64,000 bases of DNA from Acidimicrobiia bacterium. GTDB taxonomy: Bacteria; Actinomycetota; Acidimicrobiia; Spongiisociales; Spongiisociaceae. The notes beneath the pieces were generated by a model. That model had not been told where the DNA came from. It did not search any database and saw only the letters and a list, made by a program, of their open reading frames with translations. The translations under genes and the position numbers were made by a program. Of the stretch, positions 63,372 through 64,000 are shown piece after piece. Location of the stretch: assembly GCA_009841105.1 (NCBI GenBank), contig VXMM01000036.1, forward strand, positions 1 through 64,000, in the 5' to 3' direction. The first letter of the stretch is position 1. Each line of letters opens with the position of its first letter.

Positions 63372-64000
63372 GAATTCCGACCGACTACGCGGCCGGCTAC
63401 GCCGAGGCCCGCCTTGTCGATGCGGAACTGGCGCGCAACTACATCGCCCATACCGTGGTGGGGGACCCGGTGGCCGATGCCTTTATCGCTGAAATCGACA
63501 AGTTGCCTGTCGAGGAGGCGAACCGGCTCATCACGGCCGGCATGCGCCGCAATGAGGAGATCTTGAGCCGAGGGCCCTCTTTCGTGCGGGAGTTCTTCGA
63601 TCCGATGAACACGCCTCCCGACTGGGTGGACCAATCGGACTTTCGGCCCGGCGTCCGCATGTTCCACCGGAACTCGCCGGTGGTGCTCGCGTCGATGCTG
63701 GCCGGCACGCTTGTCGAGGGGTTCTCGACCAACATCAGCAAGGCCTTCTTCATAACCGGACGCCTCCGGGATCAGGGGGTACGCCGCTTGAAGCAGAACA
63801 ACCGCCACATGGTCGAGATCTTCATGCCCGGCGGTCTGGAGCGGGCAGGTGACGGTTGGAAGCTGTCCGTTCGGATCCGGATCGTGCATGCACGGATCAG
63901 GCGCCTGTTGGCGGAATCGGATGAATGGGACGAGGAGGCCTGGGGCACGCCGATCAGCGCCGCCCACACCGGCTTTGCCATCGTGGCCTTCTCGGCCCGA
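63368..64000 (+). CDS. oxygenase MpaB-family (DUF2236) protein, 3' end outside the window
   Basis: The first 211 residues of a protein resembling MpaB/latex-clearing-type heme oxygenases. These helical proteins have a GxLVEGFS-type helix (AGTLVEGFSTNI), RHM-type FMPGGLE and KLSVRIRIVHARIRRLL, matching the conserved R…RxxHA…R pattern of the family. The frame is open to the window end. GTG 63368 overlaps the MMPL stop (GTGA), so the two are co-translated. Confidence 0.7.
   Translation, partial: MRIPTDYAAGYAEARLVDAELARNYIAHTVVGDPVADAFIAEIDKLPVEEANRLITAGMRRNEEILSRGPSFVREFFDPMNTPPDWVDQSDFRPGVRMFHRNSPVVLASMLAGTLVEGFSTNISKAFFITGRLRDQGVRRLKQNNRHMVEIFMPGGLERAGDGWKLSVRIRIVHARIRRLLAESDEWDEEAWGTPISAAHTGFAIVAFSAR

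Overview
The window is a high-GC bacterial chromosome segment with many GTG/TTG starts, tight 4-bp gene overlaps and several apparently leaderless promoters. The gene order rplY-pth, eno-ftsB-DUF501, truA-rplM-rpsI-glmM-glmS-acpS, an HNH endonuclease of the 13E12 type and a mycobacterial-type SOS box point to an actinobacterium. My best guess is an uncultured Acidimicrobiia-like lineage, possibly host- or sponge-associated. That placement is inference from gene content, not from a marker-gene tree.

Layout. 0.2-14.3 kb is housekeeping: ribosomal protein L25, peptidyl-tRNA hydrolase, glycerol kinase, phosphatidylglycerophosphate synthase, an SDR-type reductase, Mfd, a PpiC lipoprotein, MazG, a LexA-box HNH nuclease, enolase, FtsB and DUF501. 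A tRNA-Leu(UAA) at 14.5 kb is followed by an 8-kb accessory island. The island holds a three-gene DUF6361 / phospholipase-D-like / SF2 helicase operon that looks like an anti-phage defence system, an ArsR-VOC-VOC fusion regulator with its own operator, and a broken second copy of the helicase 5' end. The island's right edge falls inside a truncated ridA gene at about 22,533.

22.7-31.9 kb (minus strand) is one catabolic operon: a carbohydrate-type ABC transporter without an ATPase gene, two Atz/Trz-type amidohydrolases, a nucleoside phosphorylase, a metallo-beta-lactamase-fold hydrolase, a D-serine-dehydratase-like PLP enzyme and the ridA remnant. It suggests import and breakdown of a nucleoside-like or modified purine compound. 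31.9-33.3 kb is a graveyard of metallo-hydrolase pseudogenes. Then come a sterol C-24 methyltransferase homologue (rare in bacteria), a VapC fragment, a class III CoA-transferase and an aminotransferase.

37-43.4 kb (minus strand) returns to the conserved actinobacterial ribosomal/cell-wall block acpS-glmS-glmM-rpsI-rplM-truA.

43.5-58.1 kb is the most coherent accessory system. On the minus strand, fhs, a VOC protein, a selenocysteine formate dehydrogenase catalytic subunit, a NuoE-NuoF fusion, a separate iron-sulfur subunit, an MFS transporter and a DmdA/GcvT-like tetrahydrofolate demethylase form one operon. Divergent from it is a ProVWX betaine-type ABC transporter with two unusual elaborations: an 8-TM C-terminal extension on ProW and a coiled-coil stalk on ProX. 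The 236-bp region between the two units carries a 25-bp palindrome and two sets of tandem repeats. Together they would import a methylated osmolyte (glycine betaine or DMSP type), move methyl groups to tetrahydrofolate, release formate with ATP gain through Fhs, and oxidise formate to CO2 with NADH formation. The alpha subunit of the formate dehydrogenase is split and gene-order permuted, and its in-frame UGA is followed by a well-formed bacterial SECIS. 58.2-64 kb holds PEP carboxylase, an MMPL transporter and the start of an MpaB-like oxygenase cut by the window edge.
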